A DNA stretch of 64,000 bases from contig DAOPYA010000007.1 in NCBI GenBank assembly GCA_035352635.1, positions 3,654 through 67,653 on the forward strand, read 5' to 3'. Made by a program: the position numbers and the translations under genes. Below, one piece after another: positions 7,269 to 16,506 of this stretch (the stretch's first letter is position 1; every line of letters starts with the position of its first letter). Below the pieces are notes generated by a model, which was not told the origin of the DNA, made no database searches, and worked only from the letters and a program-made list of their open reading frames with translations. The stretch comes from Rifleibacterium sp035352635 (GTDB lineage: Bacteria; Muiribacteriota; Ozemobacteria; Ozemobacterales; Ozemobacteraceae).

Positions 7269-9206
7269 ATGCTCTGGCTTGGAAGTCCTCGCAGTAAAAG
7301 GGTCTGGCAACAAATAATGGTTACTCGTTTAAACATGGTTGAGCAAAAGTTCGGCCTTACGGTTTTGCTTGTGCTTGCATTTTTGGCTTGCAATTCTGCG
7401 TTTGCGCAGGTTGCTGCATCGGCTTCCACGCAGGTTAACACGCAAAACCCTGATATTCTGCGGCTCAAAGATGTTAAGCCCGGCATGAAAGGTTTTGGCA
7501 AAACCGTTGTTCACGGCCGCAAAATCGAGACCTTCGAAGTTGAAGTTCTTGGTCTGCTCTCTAACAACAAAGTAAACGAAAATGTGTTGATCAATGGCAA
7601 ATCAATACTGGTAAAGGTTAGCGGTGATGTGATCAAACGCGCCGGTGGCATCGCTGCCGGTATGAGCGGCAGCCCTGTTTATGTTGAAGGCCGACTCATG
7701 GGTGGCATCAGCTCAGGCTGGATCATGACCGATCACACAGTTGGCCTGGTAACTCCAATTGAAGAGATGCTGGAAATCTGGTCTTACCCCGAACTTCCAG
7801 GCTCTGCCTGCCGCGATGACGAAGATTCTGTGCAGCGATGGCTTCCAATGGCCCCCCTGCACCTCGAAGGCCGCCCGATCAGCGCTATTCTCGAAGCTCC
7901 CTTTGATGTGGCGACTAGTCTCAAACCCGCGCCTGGCGAAGCGGTTTTTCAGCAGGCTTCGGTTGATGTTTACGTTGACGGTCTCGACGGCAAGGCTGCC
8001 GAAGTTCTCAAAACCCGTCTGCAGAAAAAGAATCTGGTCATGACCCGCAAGGGCAATGCACCAGGCCCCGATGCCACTGAAATTTCCGACGCGTCAGTTG
8101 ATTCTTTCGAACCCGGTTCGGCGCTCGGCATACAACTGGCCCGCGGCGACATCAACATGACCACCCTCGGCACCATGACCCACCGCAGCGCGCATCGCAT
8201 TCTCGCTCTTGCGCACCCGTTTCTCAAAAAGGGCGGGGTCTCTTTTCTGTTGACCGGTGCTTATATTCACCACTCGTTTTCCAGCGTGCAGATGCCTTTT
8301 AAAATCGGCGCGCCGACCGAAATGCTTGGCATCATCACCCAGGACCGCGAAAAGGGCCTGAGCGGCGAAATCGGGCGGTTCCCAGAAATGGTGCCGGTTC
8401 AGATCGATGTTCTCGATAAGAATCTGCAGGTGACCCGCAGTATCAATTACCAGATTGTCAGAGACCCCTCGGTATTCACCATGGTGCTTGAGTCAACTCT
8501 GATTCAGGCTCTGGAAGGGGTTATCGACCGTGCCGGTGCCGGCACTGCCCTGATGGGCGTTTCGCTTGACTGTGCCAGTCACGATGGCGACAAGTATAAT
8601 TTTCGGCGTGAAAACCTGTTTTATTCGCGCAGCGATATCGTTCAGGCCCTGGTGACCGAGGTAACCAGCCTGATGGATATGGTCACCGAAAGTGAACACG
8701 AAGAAGTAATGCCGACCAGACTGCTGCTGAAGATCGAAGTCGAAACCCGGCGTCGCACTCTGTCGATCGAAAAGGTTGAAGTCAAGAATTCATCGGTTTC
8801 GAGTGGTGGAGTGCTTGATGTTGAGGTTACCTTAAGGCCATTCCGTGAGAAAAAGTTTGTGCGCAAGGTTAAATTGCCGATTCCTCATGATATTGGTCGC
8901 GAAAACCTTATTCTCTCTGTTTATGGCCTCAACATGAAAATTGAAGATGTCGATGTGCCCGCCGACTCTCGTGATACGAAGACCGGCCGCGATGCCCGTT
9001 CCGAAGATTCGCCCCCGGGTGATTTTGATGCGGTAATCAGAGCCTGGGTAAGCTCACCGAAGAACTCAGATATTCTTTTTCAGCTGACCGCCGAGGGCGA
9101 TGAATCGAAAAAACTCAAACTCAACGGCCGGGATTTTGAGATTCAGCCCACCAATCTGGTAGTTACCGGGCGGGTTGATACGACTTTGACCCTCAGCGAG
9201 GAGTAG
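7269..9206 (+). CDS. SpoIVB-type peptidase S55 domain protein
   Basis: This 645-residue exported protein has a signal peptide near residues 25-47 (KFGLTVLLVLAFLACNSAFA). A SpoIVB/S55 serine peptidase domain spans about 60-280: LKDVKPGMKGFGKTV, a GDV segment, GIAAGMSGSPVYVEGRLMGGI with the nucleophile serine box, and TDHTVGLVTPIEEML. The roughly 350 C-terminal residues are beta-rich and unassigned. The GTG at 7260 overlaps the GGAG ribosome site, so ATG 7269 is chosen. In Bacillus SpoIVB triggers sigma-K processing across the spore membranes; no sporulation gene is seen here. It is the first gene of the MlaE/MlaF/MCE operon, with three bases between it and mlaE, which suggests a periplasmic quality-control or processing role for the transport system (inference). 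Confidence 0.88.
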   Translation: MLWLGSPRSKRVWQQIMVTRLNMVEQKFGLTVLLVLAFLACNSAFAQVAASASTQVNTQNPDILRLKDVKPGMKGFGKTVVHGRKIETFEVEVLGLLSNNKVNENVLINGKSILVKVSGDVIKRAGGIAAGMSGSPVYVEGRLMGGISSGWIMTDHTVGLVTPIEEMLEIWSYPELPGSACRDDEDSVQRWLPMAPLHLEGRPISAILEAPFDVATSLKPAPGEAVFQQASVDVYVDGLDGKAAEVLKTRLQKKNLVMTRKGNAPGPDATEISDASVDSFEPGSALGIQLARGDINMTTLGTMTHRSAHRILALAHPFLKKGGVSFLLTGAYIHHSFSSVQMPFKIGAPTEMLGIITQDREKGLSGEIGRFPEMVPVQIDVLDKNLQVTRSINYQIVRDPSVFTMVLESTLIQALEGVIDRAGAGTALMGVSLDCASHDGDKYNFRRENLFYSRSDIVQALVTEVTSLMDMVTESEHEEVMPTRLLLKIEVETRRRTLSIEKVEVKNSSVSSGGVLDVEVTLRPFREKKFVRKVKLPIPHDIGRENLILSVYGLNMKIEDVDVPADSRDTKTGRDARSEDSPPGDFDAVIRAWVSSPKNSDILFQLTAEGDESKKLKLNGRDFEIQPTNLVVTGRVDTTLTLSEE

Positions 9207-9209
9207 GCC

Positions 9210-9998
9210 TTGTTCGCAAAATTTGTCAGAGATTTTATTGAAGCAATTGGCAGCATGAGTATTCTGTTCATGCAGACCATTTATTGGACCATTCACAACC
9301 TGAGAACCGGGCGGTTTTCTTTTAAAAACCTTCTTGATCAGATGTCGCGCATAGGCGTTGATTCTTTGCTGATGGTGGCGATTACCGGTGTGTCAACCGG
9401 CGCGGTGCTGGTGGTTCAGATCGGTTACCAGTTCGCCCAGATGGGTGCCCAGAGCTATGTTGGCGGGGTAGTCAGTCTGGCTATGGCCAGAGAACTCGCC
9501 CCGATTCTGACTTCTATCGTGGTGGCCGGCCGTGTCGGCAGCGCGATTGCAGCTGAGCTTGGCACAATGAAAATTACCGAGCAGATTGACGCCCTTGAAA
9601 CCATGGCGACCAACCCGGTTGATTACCTTGTGGTGCCCAGATTCTGGGGTTGCACCATCATGCTGTTCATGCTCACGATTTTTACCAATGTGGTTGGCAT
9701 GATTGGCGGTTCGATTGTTGCGGTGCACCAGATCGGGCTGACGCTGATTTCCTTCAGAGATTCGATTTTGCACATGCTTCTGGTCCAGGATCTCATGGGC
9801 GGTCTGTTTAAGGCCATGATTTTTGGCGGCATTATTGGGATTATCGGTTGTTACAAGGGCTTTACCACCGAGGGTGGGGCTGAGGGTGTCGGTCAGAGCA
9901 CTACCAGTGCGGTAGTCATGTCGATCATGATGATTCTTGCGGTAAACTACTTTCTCACCGTTGGTATCAACAACTTCAATGTGGCGTATCTGCAATGA
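9210..9998 (+). CDS. mlaE: MlaE-family ABC transporter permease
   Basis: This is a 262-residue integral membrane permease of MCE-type lipid ABC transporters. The hallmarks are GVSTGAVLVVQIGYQ, the cytoplasmic motif ELAPILTSIVVAGRVGSAIAAELGTMK with the following EQIDALETM coupling helix, and five to six hydrophobic segments. The start is a TTG preceded by GAGGAG, which overlaps the upstream stop. The stop overlaps the ATP-binding gene start by four bases (ATGA). Permease, ATPase and MCE protein are expected to form one complex that moves phospholipids between the inner and outer membrane. Homologues of the soluble MlaC and the lipoprotein MlaA are not present here. Confidence 0.95.
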   Translation: MFAKFVRDFIEAIGSMSILFMQTIYWTIHNLRTGRFSFKNLLDQMSRIGVDSLLMVAITGVSTGAVLVVQIGYQFAQMGAQSYVGGVVSLAMARELAPILTSIVVAGRVGSAIAAELGTMKITEQIDALETMATNPVDYLVVPRFWGCTIMLFMLTIFTNVVGMIGGSIVAVHQIGLTLISFRDSILHMLLVQDLMGGLFKAMIFGGIIGIIGCYKGFTTEGGAEGVGQSTTSAVVMSIMMILAVNYFLTVGINNFNVAYLQ

Positions 9999-10741
9999 TC
10001 ATCGTCTCAAATATTCAAAAAAGCTTTGGCCCGAAACAGGTTCTCAAGGGTGTGAACCTGAAAATCTACGATGGCGAATCACTGGTAATTCTCGGGCCAT
10101 CGGGCTGTGGCAAGAGCGTGCTGCTCAAGCATATTATCGGCCTGATGAAGCCAGACGGCGGGCAGGTGCTGATTGACGGTGAAGACATCACCCGTTATGA
10201 CCAGAAGCGTCTGGATGCCCTGCGAATGCGCATGGGGATGCTTTTTCAGTCAGCCGCGCTTTTTGACTCGCTGACCGTCGAAGAAAACGTGGCTTTCGGG
10301 CTGCGGCGTCATACCAGTCTCACGAACCGGGCGATTCATCACGTTGTCTCTGAAAAACTCGAACTGGTCGGGTTGCCGGGCACTAACTACCTGATGCCTT
10401 CTGAACTTTCGGGTGGTATGCGCAAGCGTGTTGGCCTGGCCCGCGCCATTGCCATGGAACCGGAAATCATTCTCTACGATGAGCCGACCACCGGGCTTGA
10501 CCCGATTATGACCTCAGCGATTGATGAACTGCACCTGAGTCTTAAAGAACGACTCGGAGTCACCTCGATTGTGGTGACCCATGACCTCAAATCTGCTTAT
10601 CGTGTCTGCGACCGCATTGCTCTGCATTTTGGCGGCCAGATCGTTGAAATTGGTACTCGTGAAGAAATTATTAACTCACCAAACCCTGTGGTTCAACAGT
10701 TTATTCGTGGTGAAGCCCAGGGCCCGATGACGCTTTTATAA
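9995..10741 (+). CDS. mlaF: MlaF-type ABC transporter ATP-binding protein
   Basis: This 248-residue cytoplasmic ATPase powers the lipid transporter. It has Walker A GPSGCGKS, the Q-loop region MLFQSAALFDSLTV, signature LSGGMRKRVGLARAI, Walker B IILYDEPTTGLDP and switch His in VVTHD. The signature with Met-Arg-Lys after SGG is typical of the MlaF subfamily, as is the lengthened start KSFGPKQVLKGV. The ATG start shares the ATGA overlap with mlaE, and the MCE gene follows after 20 bases with its own GGAG site. Confidence 0.96.
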   Translation: MIIVSNIQKSFGPKQVLKGVNLKIYDGESLVILGPSGCGKSVLLKHIIGLMKPDGGQVLIDGEDITRYDQKRLDALRMRMGMLFQSAALFDSLTVEENVAFGLRRHTSLTNRAIHHVVSEKLELVGLPGTNYLMPSELSGGMRKRVGLARAIAMEPEIILYDEPTTGLDPIMTSAIDELHLSLKERLGVTSIVVTHDLKSAYRVCDRIALHFGGQIVEIGTREEIINSPNPVVQQFIRGEAQGPMTLL

Positions 10742-10761
10742 GGCAAATACAGGAGAAGCAA

Positions 10762-12144
10762 ATGAACTCGACAGTTAAAGTTGGTATAATGACCCTGATC
10801 GCTGCAGCACTGCTGTCGTACATGGTTTTTATCATCGGGGATTACAGCTTTTCTGAACAGGGTTACAAATTTGTGATCAGCTTCTATTCTGTCAACGGTC
10901 TGAGCAAGGGTTCAACCGTCTCGATGTCAGGGGTTAAAATTGGTAAGGTCACTACCATTGAGATTCAAGATGACCAGGTTCTCGTTAATGTCTATATCAA
11001 CGATAAAAAGCTGCGCATCAGGCGCAAGAGCACCTTTACCATTTCGACGGCCGGCCTGATGGGTGAAAAATTCGTCGAAATCATGCCGACCCGCGATTAC
11101 ACTTCAACCTATGTTTCTGATGGCGAAACAATTCCGGGCACTGACCCGACTCGCATGGATGAGCTTTTTGAACAGGGCAACGTGCTTATTCAGAAACTTC
11201 AGGAACTCACCGCCTCCGCGAAGGATATCATTGGCGACCCGGAACTCAAGGAAAACACCCGCATCATGTTTCGCAATGCTCGTGCCGCTTCTGACCGGAT
11301 GAACGAAATCATCGCATCGGTTCGCAATCGCAGCGACCGGATAGTCGAAAGTCTCGATAACATTCTGCACCGTGTTGATACCGAAATCGACCAGAACCGC
11401 GAAGATATCAGGGCTGTGGTTGCCAATTTCAGATTGTTCAGCGACCGTCTGTCGAGCATTACAGAAGACAGTCGTGAAGATTTCAAGGAAATCATCGCGA
11501 ATGTCAGGAGCACAACTGATCGACTCGATGACATGATTGCCAAGCTCAACAAGAATGGCCAGATGACTGATGATCTGCGCAAAACCATTGAATCACTACG
11601 CGATGCTTCTGACAACGCCCGTGAAATTACCCGCGAAGTCAAAGAAATCGTTGCTGACAAGGAAATCCGTCAGAAAATCAACACAGGTCTCGATGATGCC
11701 CACAAACTCGCGCAAGCCGTCGATAAAGTTTTCCTTAATATTCGCCAGACCAGGGTTGATTTCAAGTATCTGCTGAGATACCGCGAAGATACCGAGAAGT
11801 TTATCTCAGATATCAACGTCGATCTTTACCCGAGCGACAAGACCTTTTATCGCATCGGTGTTGAAGATATCGGCGGCGAAGACAACCTGAACCTGATGGT
11901 TGCCCGGGGCGCTGACACCAACATCATTAAACGTGCCGGTATCATCAGCTCCAAAGTCGGGCTGGGCTTCGATTATTTCCTTGCCAAGCCGATTCAGCTC
12001 AGCGTCGATCTTATTGATACTACTGATTCGCAGATTCGCATCAAGGCCGGCTATCTGATGACTGAAAACATCAGGTTTGAGCTGCGGGTTGATGACGTGG
12101 CTGACGATCATGATGTGCAGTTCGGTCTTGAGTATAAATTCTGA
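10762..12144 (+). CDS. mlaD: MCE-family lipid-binding protein (MlaD-like) with long helical stalk and C-terminal beta region
   Basis: This 460-residue periplasmic substrate-binding component is anchored by one N-terminal membrane helix (about 8-26). The MCE domain spans about 36-112 (YSVNGLSKGSTVSMSGVKIGKV, then STAGLMGEKFVEI). A predicted long coiled coil runs from about 130 to 350, rich in DR, NR and DN repeats. A beta-strand-rich end (about 360-460) has alternating strands and a terminal aromatic (LEYKF). E. coli MlaD is only about 183 residues, so stalk and beta region are extra. C-terminal regions of similar look occur in other large MCE proteins, for example in Deltaproteobacteria. The protein could bridge the periplasm towards the outer membrane (inference). 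Confidence 0.93.
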   Translation: MNSTVKVGIMTLIAAALLSYMVFIIGDYSFSEQGYKFVISFYSVNGLSKGSTVSMSGVKIGKVTTIEIQDDQVLVNVYINDKKLRIRRKSTFTISTAGLMGEKFVEIMPTRDYTSTYVSDGETIPGTDPTRMDELFEQGNVLIQKLQELTASAKDIIGDPELKENTRIMFRNARAASDRMNEIIASVRNRSDRIVESLDNILHRVDTEIDQNREDIRAVVANFRLFSDRLSSITEDSREDFKEIIANVRSTTDRLDDMIAKLNKNGQMTDDLRKTIESLRDASDNAREITREVKEIVADKEIRQKINTGLDDAHKLAQAVDKVFLNIRQTRVDFKYLLRYREDTEKFISDINVDLYPSDKTFYRIGVEDIGGEDNLNLMVARGADTNIIKRAGIISSKVGLGFDYFLAKPIQLSVDLIDTTDSQIRIKAGYLMTENIRFELRVDDVADDHDVQFGLEYKF

Positions 12145-12156
12145 GCGGAGCGACTC

Positions 12157-13176
12157 ATGAATGCAACAGTGCCGGCTGGCCGGCCAAGAGTTCTGATTCT
12201 CACTACCGGCGGCACGATAACCATGCTGCGAGGCCCGCGCGGCGACTTCTACCCATGTGAAGACGCCCGCAGCCTTATCGAGAAGATTCCAGAACTCAAT
12301 CAACTTGCGGTCATCGAAGTGCTTTCGGTGGCCAATCTTGATTCAAGCAATCTGACCCCTGACTTGTGGGCGGTAATTGCCCGGGCCATTTTTCAACGTA
12401 TGAAAGACTTTGACGGCTTTGTGGTTGCCCACGGAACCGACACCCTGTGCTACACGGCCAGCGCTCTGGCTTTTTTTCTTCAGGAACTCAACAAGCCGGT
12501 AATCTTGACCGGCGCCCAGGTACCCCTCGAAGAGATCGGCTCAGATGGCCGCGCTAACCTTATTAATGCGGTGCGGGTCGCTATTTCTGACCTTGCCGAA
12601 GTGGCTGTTGTCTTTGGGTCTCTGGTCATCAGGGGCACCCGGGCCAAAAAAATGTCAGTGTGTGATATGCAGGCATTTATATCAGTTAATGATGTGCCGC
12701 TCGGCACAATCGGTCTGGCAATAAGATTCAACGAATCTGCGCGGCTGCGCAGTCGCCGCAAACCCATGCTGCGTGTTTTTCTGAATGATAATGTCGCCAT
12801 GGTGCCGGTTTATCCGGGCATGAACCCTGAAATCATTACCTTTCTGGCCAGCACCCATAAAGGAATCGTTATCGAAGGCTATGGTGCCGGAAATATCCCG
12901 ACCGGCGAAAAGAGCCTGATTCCGGCAATCTCGGCGGCAATTTCTGCCGGCGTGCCCGTGGTGGTCTGCACGCAATGCATCATCGGGTCGACCGAAATGG
13001 AGTTGTATCAGGTCGGGCGGGCGGCTCTTGATGCCGGTGCCATTCCGGCAATGGATATGACCCCCGAAACGACGATGGTCAAACTGATGTGGGTTCTGGG
13101 TCAGACGACTGACGTCACCACTATCGACTCAATGATGCAGAAGTCTTTTATCGGCGAACTTCATGAGGTCAGCTGA
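12157..13176 (+). CDS. L-asparaginase (type I/II asparaginase family)
   Basis: This 339-residue enzyme hydrolyses L-asparagine to aspartate and ammonia. The two threonine motifs are intact: TTGGTI near residues 16-21 and AHGTDT near 90-95. A catalytic Lys lies in GTRAKKMS, and the C-terminal small domain has YGAGNIP. No signal peptide is present, pointing to a cytoplasmic type I-like enzyme. It sits 12 bases behind the MCE gene and directly abuts the next gene, so it is part of the same operon; a functional link to lipid transport is not obvious. A glutamyl-tRNA(Gln) amidotransferase D subunit is a less likely alternative because of the standard length and lack of an N-terminal extension. Confidence 0.88.
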   Translation: MNATVPAGRPRVLILTTGGTITMLRGPRGDFYPCEDARSLIEKIPELNQLAVIEVLSVANLDSSNLTPDLWAVIARAIFQRMKDFDGFVVAHGTDTLCYTASALAFFLQELNKPVILTGAQVPLEEIGSDGRANLINAVRVAISDLAEVAVVFGSLVIRGTRAKKMSVCDMQAFISVNDVPLGTIGLAIRFNESARLRSRRKPMLRVFLNDNVAMVPVYPGMNPEIITFLASTHKGIVIEGYGAGNIPTGEKSLIPAISAAISAGVPVVVCTQCIIGSTEMELYQVGRAALDAGAIPAMDMTPETTMVKLMWVLGQTTDVTTIDSMMQKSFIGELHEVS

Positions 13177-14649
13177 TTGAAAAATTGCCCCGAGTGCGGG
13201 AAACCTGTTGCTGTTAGTCTGATGTACTGCGGAGTTTGCGGTGCAGCGGTCAGCCAGCCTGTCAAAAGTCGTCGCGAACGTCTGTTGTTTTTCATTTCGC
13301 CTCTTTTTCTGGTGCTGTTCTGCGTCGCGTTGAGCTACGAACTCGGGGTGATTGACCCTCTTGATGCCGGCCTTGTGTTTGCCGGCACTATTGTTCTGGT
13401 GTTTCTCGGTGCGGCGGGTATTTTCGGCACTTTTGTCTGGCTTTTTTCAGTTCCGGCACTGCCCGAAAGTTATTGGCATGCCGGGTTTCTGGCGGTTGTC
13501 CAGTTTGCGGCCTGTGGGTTTCTGCTGCACAATCTTGAGCCAATGATGCTTGGTGAATTTCCGGCTAACATTGGTCCGGTGGCTCATGTTCAGGCCCGGG
13601 CCGAGATTTTTGCCGTCACCTTTTTGCCTCTGCTCTTTGCCGGTTTACTTTCGGTATCGGCCCGGGCGAGAATCATGCGGTTTCCCGACAGCGCTGCCTC
13701 TGCCCTTTTGAGATTCATTTTCAAAAATACCATGCTGTTGCTGCCACTGCTGACAATTCTGGCTGCCGGTGGGCTGTATATGTCATCTTCTTCTCTGGCA
13801 AAAAGCACGATCAGGGCTGGCATTGCCTACGATCTTGATGCGGTTACCCTGACAGTAAGCATTGCCGATCAGGCTTTGCAGAATCATGGTGATTACGCAC
13901 CTCTGCATTATCTCAAAGGCCTGGCGCTCATAGAAGGCCAACCTGCTGATTTTTCGCCAGCTGAAGCGCGGGTGCATCTTGAAAAAGCGGTTTCGTTGCA
14001 GCCTGGCATTCCATTGTATCTCTACCGCCTCAGCAGCGCGTTTGACCTCGAACATCGCGGCACGGAAGCTCTGGCGGCCGCGGCTTCCGCAAGCGCTCTT
14101 CTGCCTGAGGATGCTTTTCTATGGCAGCATCTTGGCGACCTGAACCTCAAATATCAGCAGTATGCGCCGGCAATAAAAGCCTTCAAGACCTCGCTTAAAT
14201 ACAACCCTGACAATTCAGTTGTGCTGAACAATCTTGCCTATACCCTGCTCGAAGTTAACCAGGAACTGCCGTTGGCCCTTGAAATGGCGAGGATGTCAGT
14301 CGAAAAATTGCCCGGACTGGTGTTTAATCTTGATACCCTGGCCTGGGCCTTGCATAAGAACGGCCAGAATGCCGAAGCGCTCGAGATAATGAACCAGGTT
14401 TTCACTGGCCGCAGCGAAGTTTCGCCCGAAGTAGATTTTCATTACGCGATGATTTTGCAGGCAACCGGTATGCTCAAAACGCCTCTGCAAACTTTTGATT
14501 CGCTGCTGGCACGCCCGGAAGTAGCCGCCAATCATCAGCTTTTTGGCCAGATTTTTGCAGCCCGCAGCAAAATTGCTGAAACTCATGGTGAAAAAGACGC
14601 GACAAATGACGATAATAAACCTGTTGGAGAATCAGTAGATGAAGAATAA
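13177..14649 (+). CDS. Zinc-ribbon, multi-pass membrane protein with C-terminal TPR repeats
   Basis: This 490-residue protein begins with a double-CxxC zinc ribbon (CPECGK and CGVCG, residues 3-23). Five hydrophobic segments follow up to about residue 215. A TPR region spans about 225-470 (HYLKGLALIEG, WQHLGDLNLKYQQY, VVLNNLAYTLLEVN, FNLDTLAWALHKNGQ). The TTG start immediately follows the asparaginase stop, with GAGG nine bases upstream. The topology suggests a cytoplasmic zinc ribbon and a TPR domain that scaffolds partners at the membrane. The stop region overlaps the next gene by 11 bases. I do not recognise a characterised family; partners encoded in this operon are the natural candidates. 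Confidence 0.8.
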   Translation: MKNCPECGKPVAVSLMYCGVCGAAVSQPVKSRRERLLFFISPLFLVLFCVALSYELGVIDPLDAGLVFAGTIVLVFLGAAGIFGTFVWLFSVPALPESYWHAGFLAVVQFAACGFLLHNLEPMMLGEFPANIGPVAHVQARAEIFAVTFLPLLFAGLLSVSARARIMRFPDSAASALLRFIFKNTMLLLPLLTILAAGGLYMSSSSLAKSTIRAGIAYDLDAVTLTVSIADQALQNHGDYAPLHYLKGLALIEGQPADFSPAEARVHLEKAVSLQPGIPLYLYRLSSAFDLEHRGTEALAAAASASALLPEDAFLWQHLGDLNLKYQQYAPAIKAFKTSLKYNPDNSVVLNNLAYTLLEVNQELPLALEMARMSVEKLPGLVFNLDTLAWALHKNGQNAEALEIMNQVFTGRSEVSPEVDFHYAMILQATGMLKTPLQTFDSLLARPEVAANHQLFGQIFAARSKIAETHGEKDATNDDNKPVGESVDEE

Positions 14650-15907
14650 GCTGATCAGGTTGTTTATTATTGCGGTTTTCGTAGTTATGCTGCCGTGCCA
14701 CGCATCGGCAGTGCTGCATATTGATACCAGTTATTCCGGAAAATTCCGCGGTAACCCCGGGTTCGCGAAGATTCTGGCTGACCTGCCGTTCGTTTATCAG
14801 GAATCATTTCTGAAGATTCAGCGCTCCCTGGGCATTCCGACCCGCGAGCAGATGTATGTGGTTGTGATGTTTTCTGACAACCTTACCTACAAGGGTTTCA
14901 GACTGCGGGGCAAACGCCAGTCAGTGCGCACCGCCAACCGCACCATCGTTCATTATATTTATATCGATCTTGATTTTCTAATTAATAACCAGGCTACCCT
15001 GCTCGAAGAGATGACTCACGAAATGACTCACGCGATCATGGCAGATTCCATGGGTCTCAAAGAGTATGATTCTCTGCCGATGTGGGTTAAAGAAGGCACC
15101 GCCGTTCATGCCGCCGACCAGGGCCTGGCACGCATTAAAGCCCTGACCCGTCGTGGGTTTGATATTAACGCAATCGGCGGTGAAGATGAAAATATCGATG
15201 GTAACCCGATTTCGCTGGAGAAATATGTCGAAAATTACCTTAAAATAAGGTTCTTGCTGAAAAGCTTCGGCAGCAGTGCTCTGCATCGCTTTGTTAAGCG
15301 CCTGATGAAATCAGGTGATCTGAGCCAGGAACTCTCGGTCTGTTTCAATGGCCTGACCGAAGAAGTCATGAACCAGTATGCCCAGGATTTTATCAAAAAG
15401 ACCCTGTATGACAATGCCAGGCCGGTTGCTTCTCAAGAAAACCTGCAGCGTGGCATCAGATTTTTTGATGAAGGCGAATTTCTTTCGGCACGCCTGGCGC
15501 TCACCGACGCCGTCTATGGCGGCCTATCAGACAGTGAGTTTCAACGGGCCGCTTATCTGCTCGCCGAATGCTACATTCAAGAACGCAATCCCCAGGGGGC
15601 TTTGCAGCTTCTCAAGCAGTTCAAGCCAGACCCGCGCAATGTTCCGGTTGATCGCTATGAATTTCTCAGCGCTTACTCTGAATACGCAATGGGGCTGGTG
15701 ACCAAAGCCTATTTCGGTTTTAAAAAGGCTTTCGAAACCTCTTCTAACCAGGCTGTTCAAGAAGGCGCTCTCTATTACATCGTCAGGATTCTCATCGAGC
15801 TGGGTAACCGGCCCGAGGCAGACCGGGTGCTTGCCATGCTGCGTCAGCAGTTTCCAAAGAGCAGTTACCTTGACCTGGTTGGTCGGATTGTGGTGGCGAC
15901 TCCATAA
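14639..15907 (+). CDS. Exported gluzincin-type metallopeptidase-like protein with TPR tail (peptidase MA-like)
   Basis: This 422-residue protein has a signal peptide (1-24, ending HASA). The N-terminal half carries HEMTH (127-131, an HExxH zinc motif) followed by a downstream glutamate in MWVKEGTA (Glu152), the gluzincin pattern of the peptidase MA-like group. The C-terminal half (about 265-420) consists of TPR-like helices (ARLALTDAVYGG, AAYLLAECYIQER, EGALYYIVRILIELG). It overlaps the preceding TPR gene by 11 bases, so both TPR proteins are made together. A periplasmic protease or protease-like scaffold is likely. With the S55 peptidase it is the second protease-like gene in the lipid-transport operon. 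Confidence 0.8.
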   Translation: MKNKLIRLFIIAVFVVMLPCHASAVLHIDTSYSGKFRGNPGFAKILADLPFVYQESFLKIQRSLGIPTREQMYVVVMFSDNLTYKGFRLRGKRQSVRTANRTIVHYIYIDLDFLINNQATLLEEMTHEMTHAIMADSMGLKEYDSLPMWVKEGTAVHAADQGLARIKALTRRGFDINAIGGEDENIDGNPISLEKYVENYLKIRFLLKSFGSSALHRFVKRLMKSGDLSQELSVCFNGLTEEVMNQYAQDFIKKTLYDNARPVASQENLQRGIRFFDEGEFLSARLALTDAVYGGLSDSEFQRAAYLLAECYIQERNPQGALQLLKQFKPDPRNVPVDRYEFLSAYSEYAMGLVTKAYFGFKKAFETSSNQAVQEGALYYIVRILIELGNRPEADRVLAMLRQQFPKSSYLDLVGRIVVATP

Positions 15908-15914
15908 AAATCTT

Positions 15915-16493
15915 ATGCAGAAGCTGAACCTCGGGTGTGGCGAGTTTAAAAAAGACGGCTACGTAAACGTTGATTTTGTCGCCGGCGCCGGGCCTGATAT
16001 TTGCCATGACCTGAACCTCCTGCCATACCCTTTTGCCGATAATCAGTTCGCGCTGATTGAGGCAGATCACCTTCTCGAACATCTTGATGACCCCTTTGCC
16101 GTCATGCGCGAACTTTATCGAATTGCAGCTGATGGTGCCAGAATTGTGCTGCGGGTTCCGCATTTTTCTCGCGGTTTTACCCATGCCCAGCATAAGCGCG
16201 GTTTTGATGTGTCCTTTCCCCTGTATTTTAACCCGACCTTTAAGGGTGGTTATCAGGGCGTGCACATGCAGCTTGCAGGCATGCGACTGCGCTGGTTCGC
16301 CCAGGTGTATCTCAAGCGAACGGTCATGTCAGGGCCAGTTTGCTTTTTGGCGCAGGTTGCCGGTGCAGTCATCGATTTTTTTGCCAACCTCTCACCCTAT
16401 CTGTGCTCGCGCCTCTGGTGTTTCTGGGTTGGTGGTTTCGACGAAGTCGAGTTTGCATTTGTCGTCAATAAAACCAGCAACAGTTCTCGTTAG
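15915..16493 (+). CDS. SAM-dependent methyltransferase (class I, Methyltransf_11-like)
   Basis: This protein is 192 residues from the ATG at 15915; an upstream in-frame start at 15831 would read through the 3' end of the peptidase gene and is rejected. Motif I is LNLGCGEFKKDGYVNVD. The next acidic motif is LIEADHLLEHLDD, followed by MRELYRIAADGARIVLRVPHF. These features match small methyltransferases found in glycan and cell-surface clusters, where the substrate is often a sugar or lipid-linked sugar. It is eight bases from the peptidase gene and ends the long operon; the next gene has its own promoter-like sequence. Confidence 0.82.
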   Translation: MQKLNLGCGEFKKDGYVNVDFVAGAGPDICHDLNLLPYPFADNQFALIEADHLLEHLDDPFAVMRELYRIAADGARIVLRVPHFSRGFTHAQHKRGFDVSFPLYFNPTFKGGYQGVHMQLAGMRLRWFAQVYLKRTVMSGPVCFLAQVAGAVIDFFANLSPYLCSRLWCFWVGGFDEVEFAFVVNKTSNSSR

Positions 16494-16506
16494 AACCAGG
16501 CCCTGT

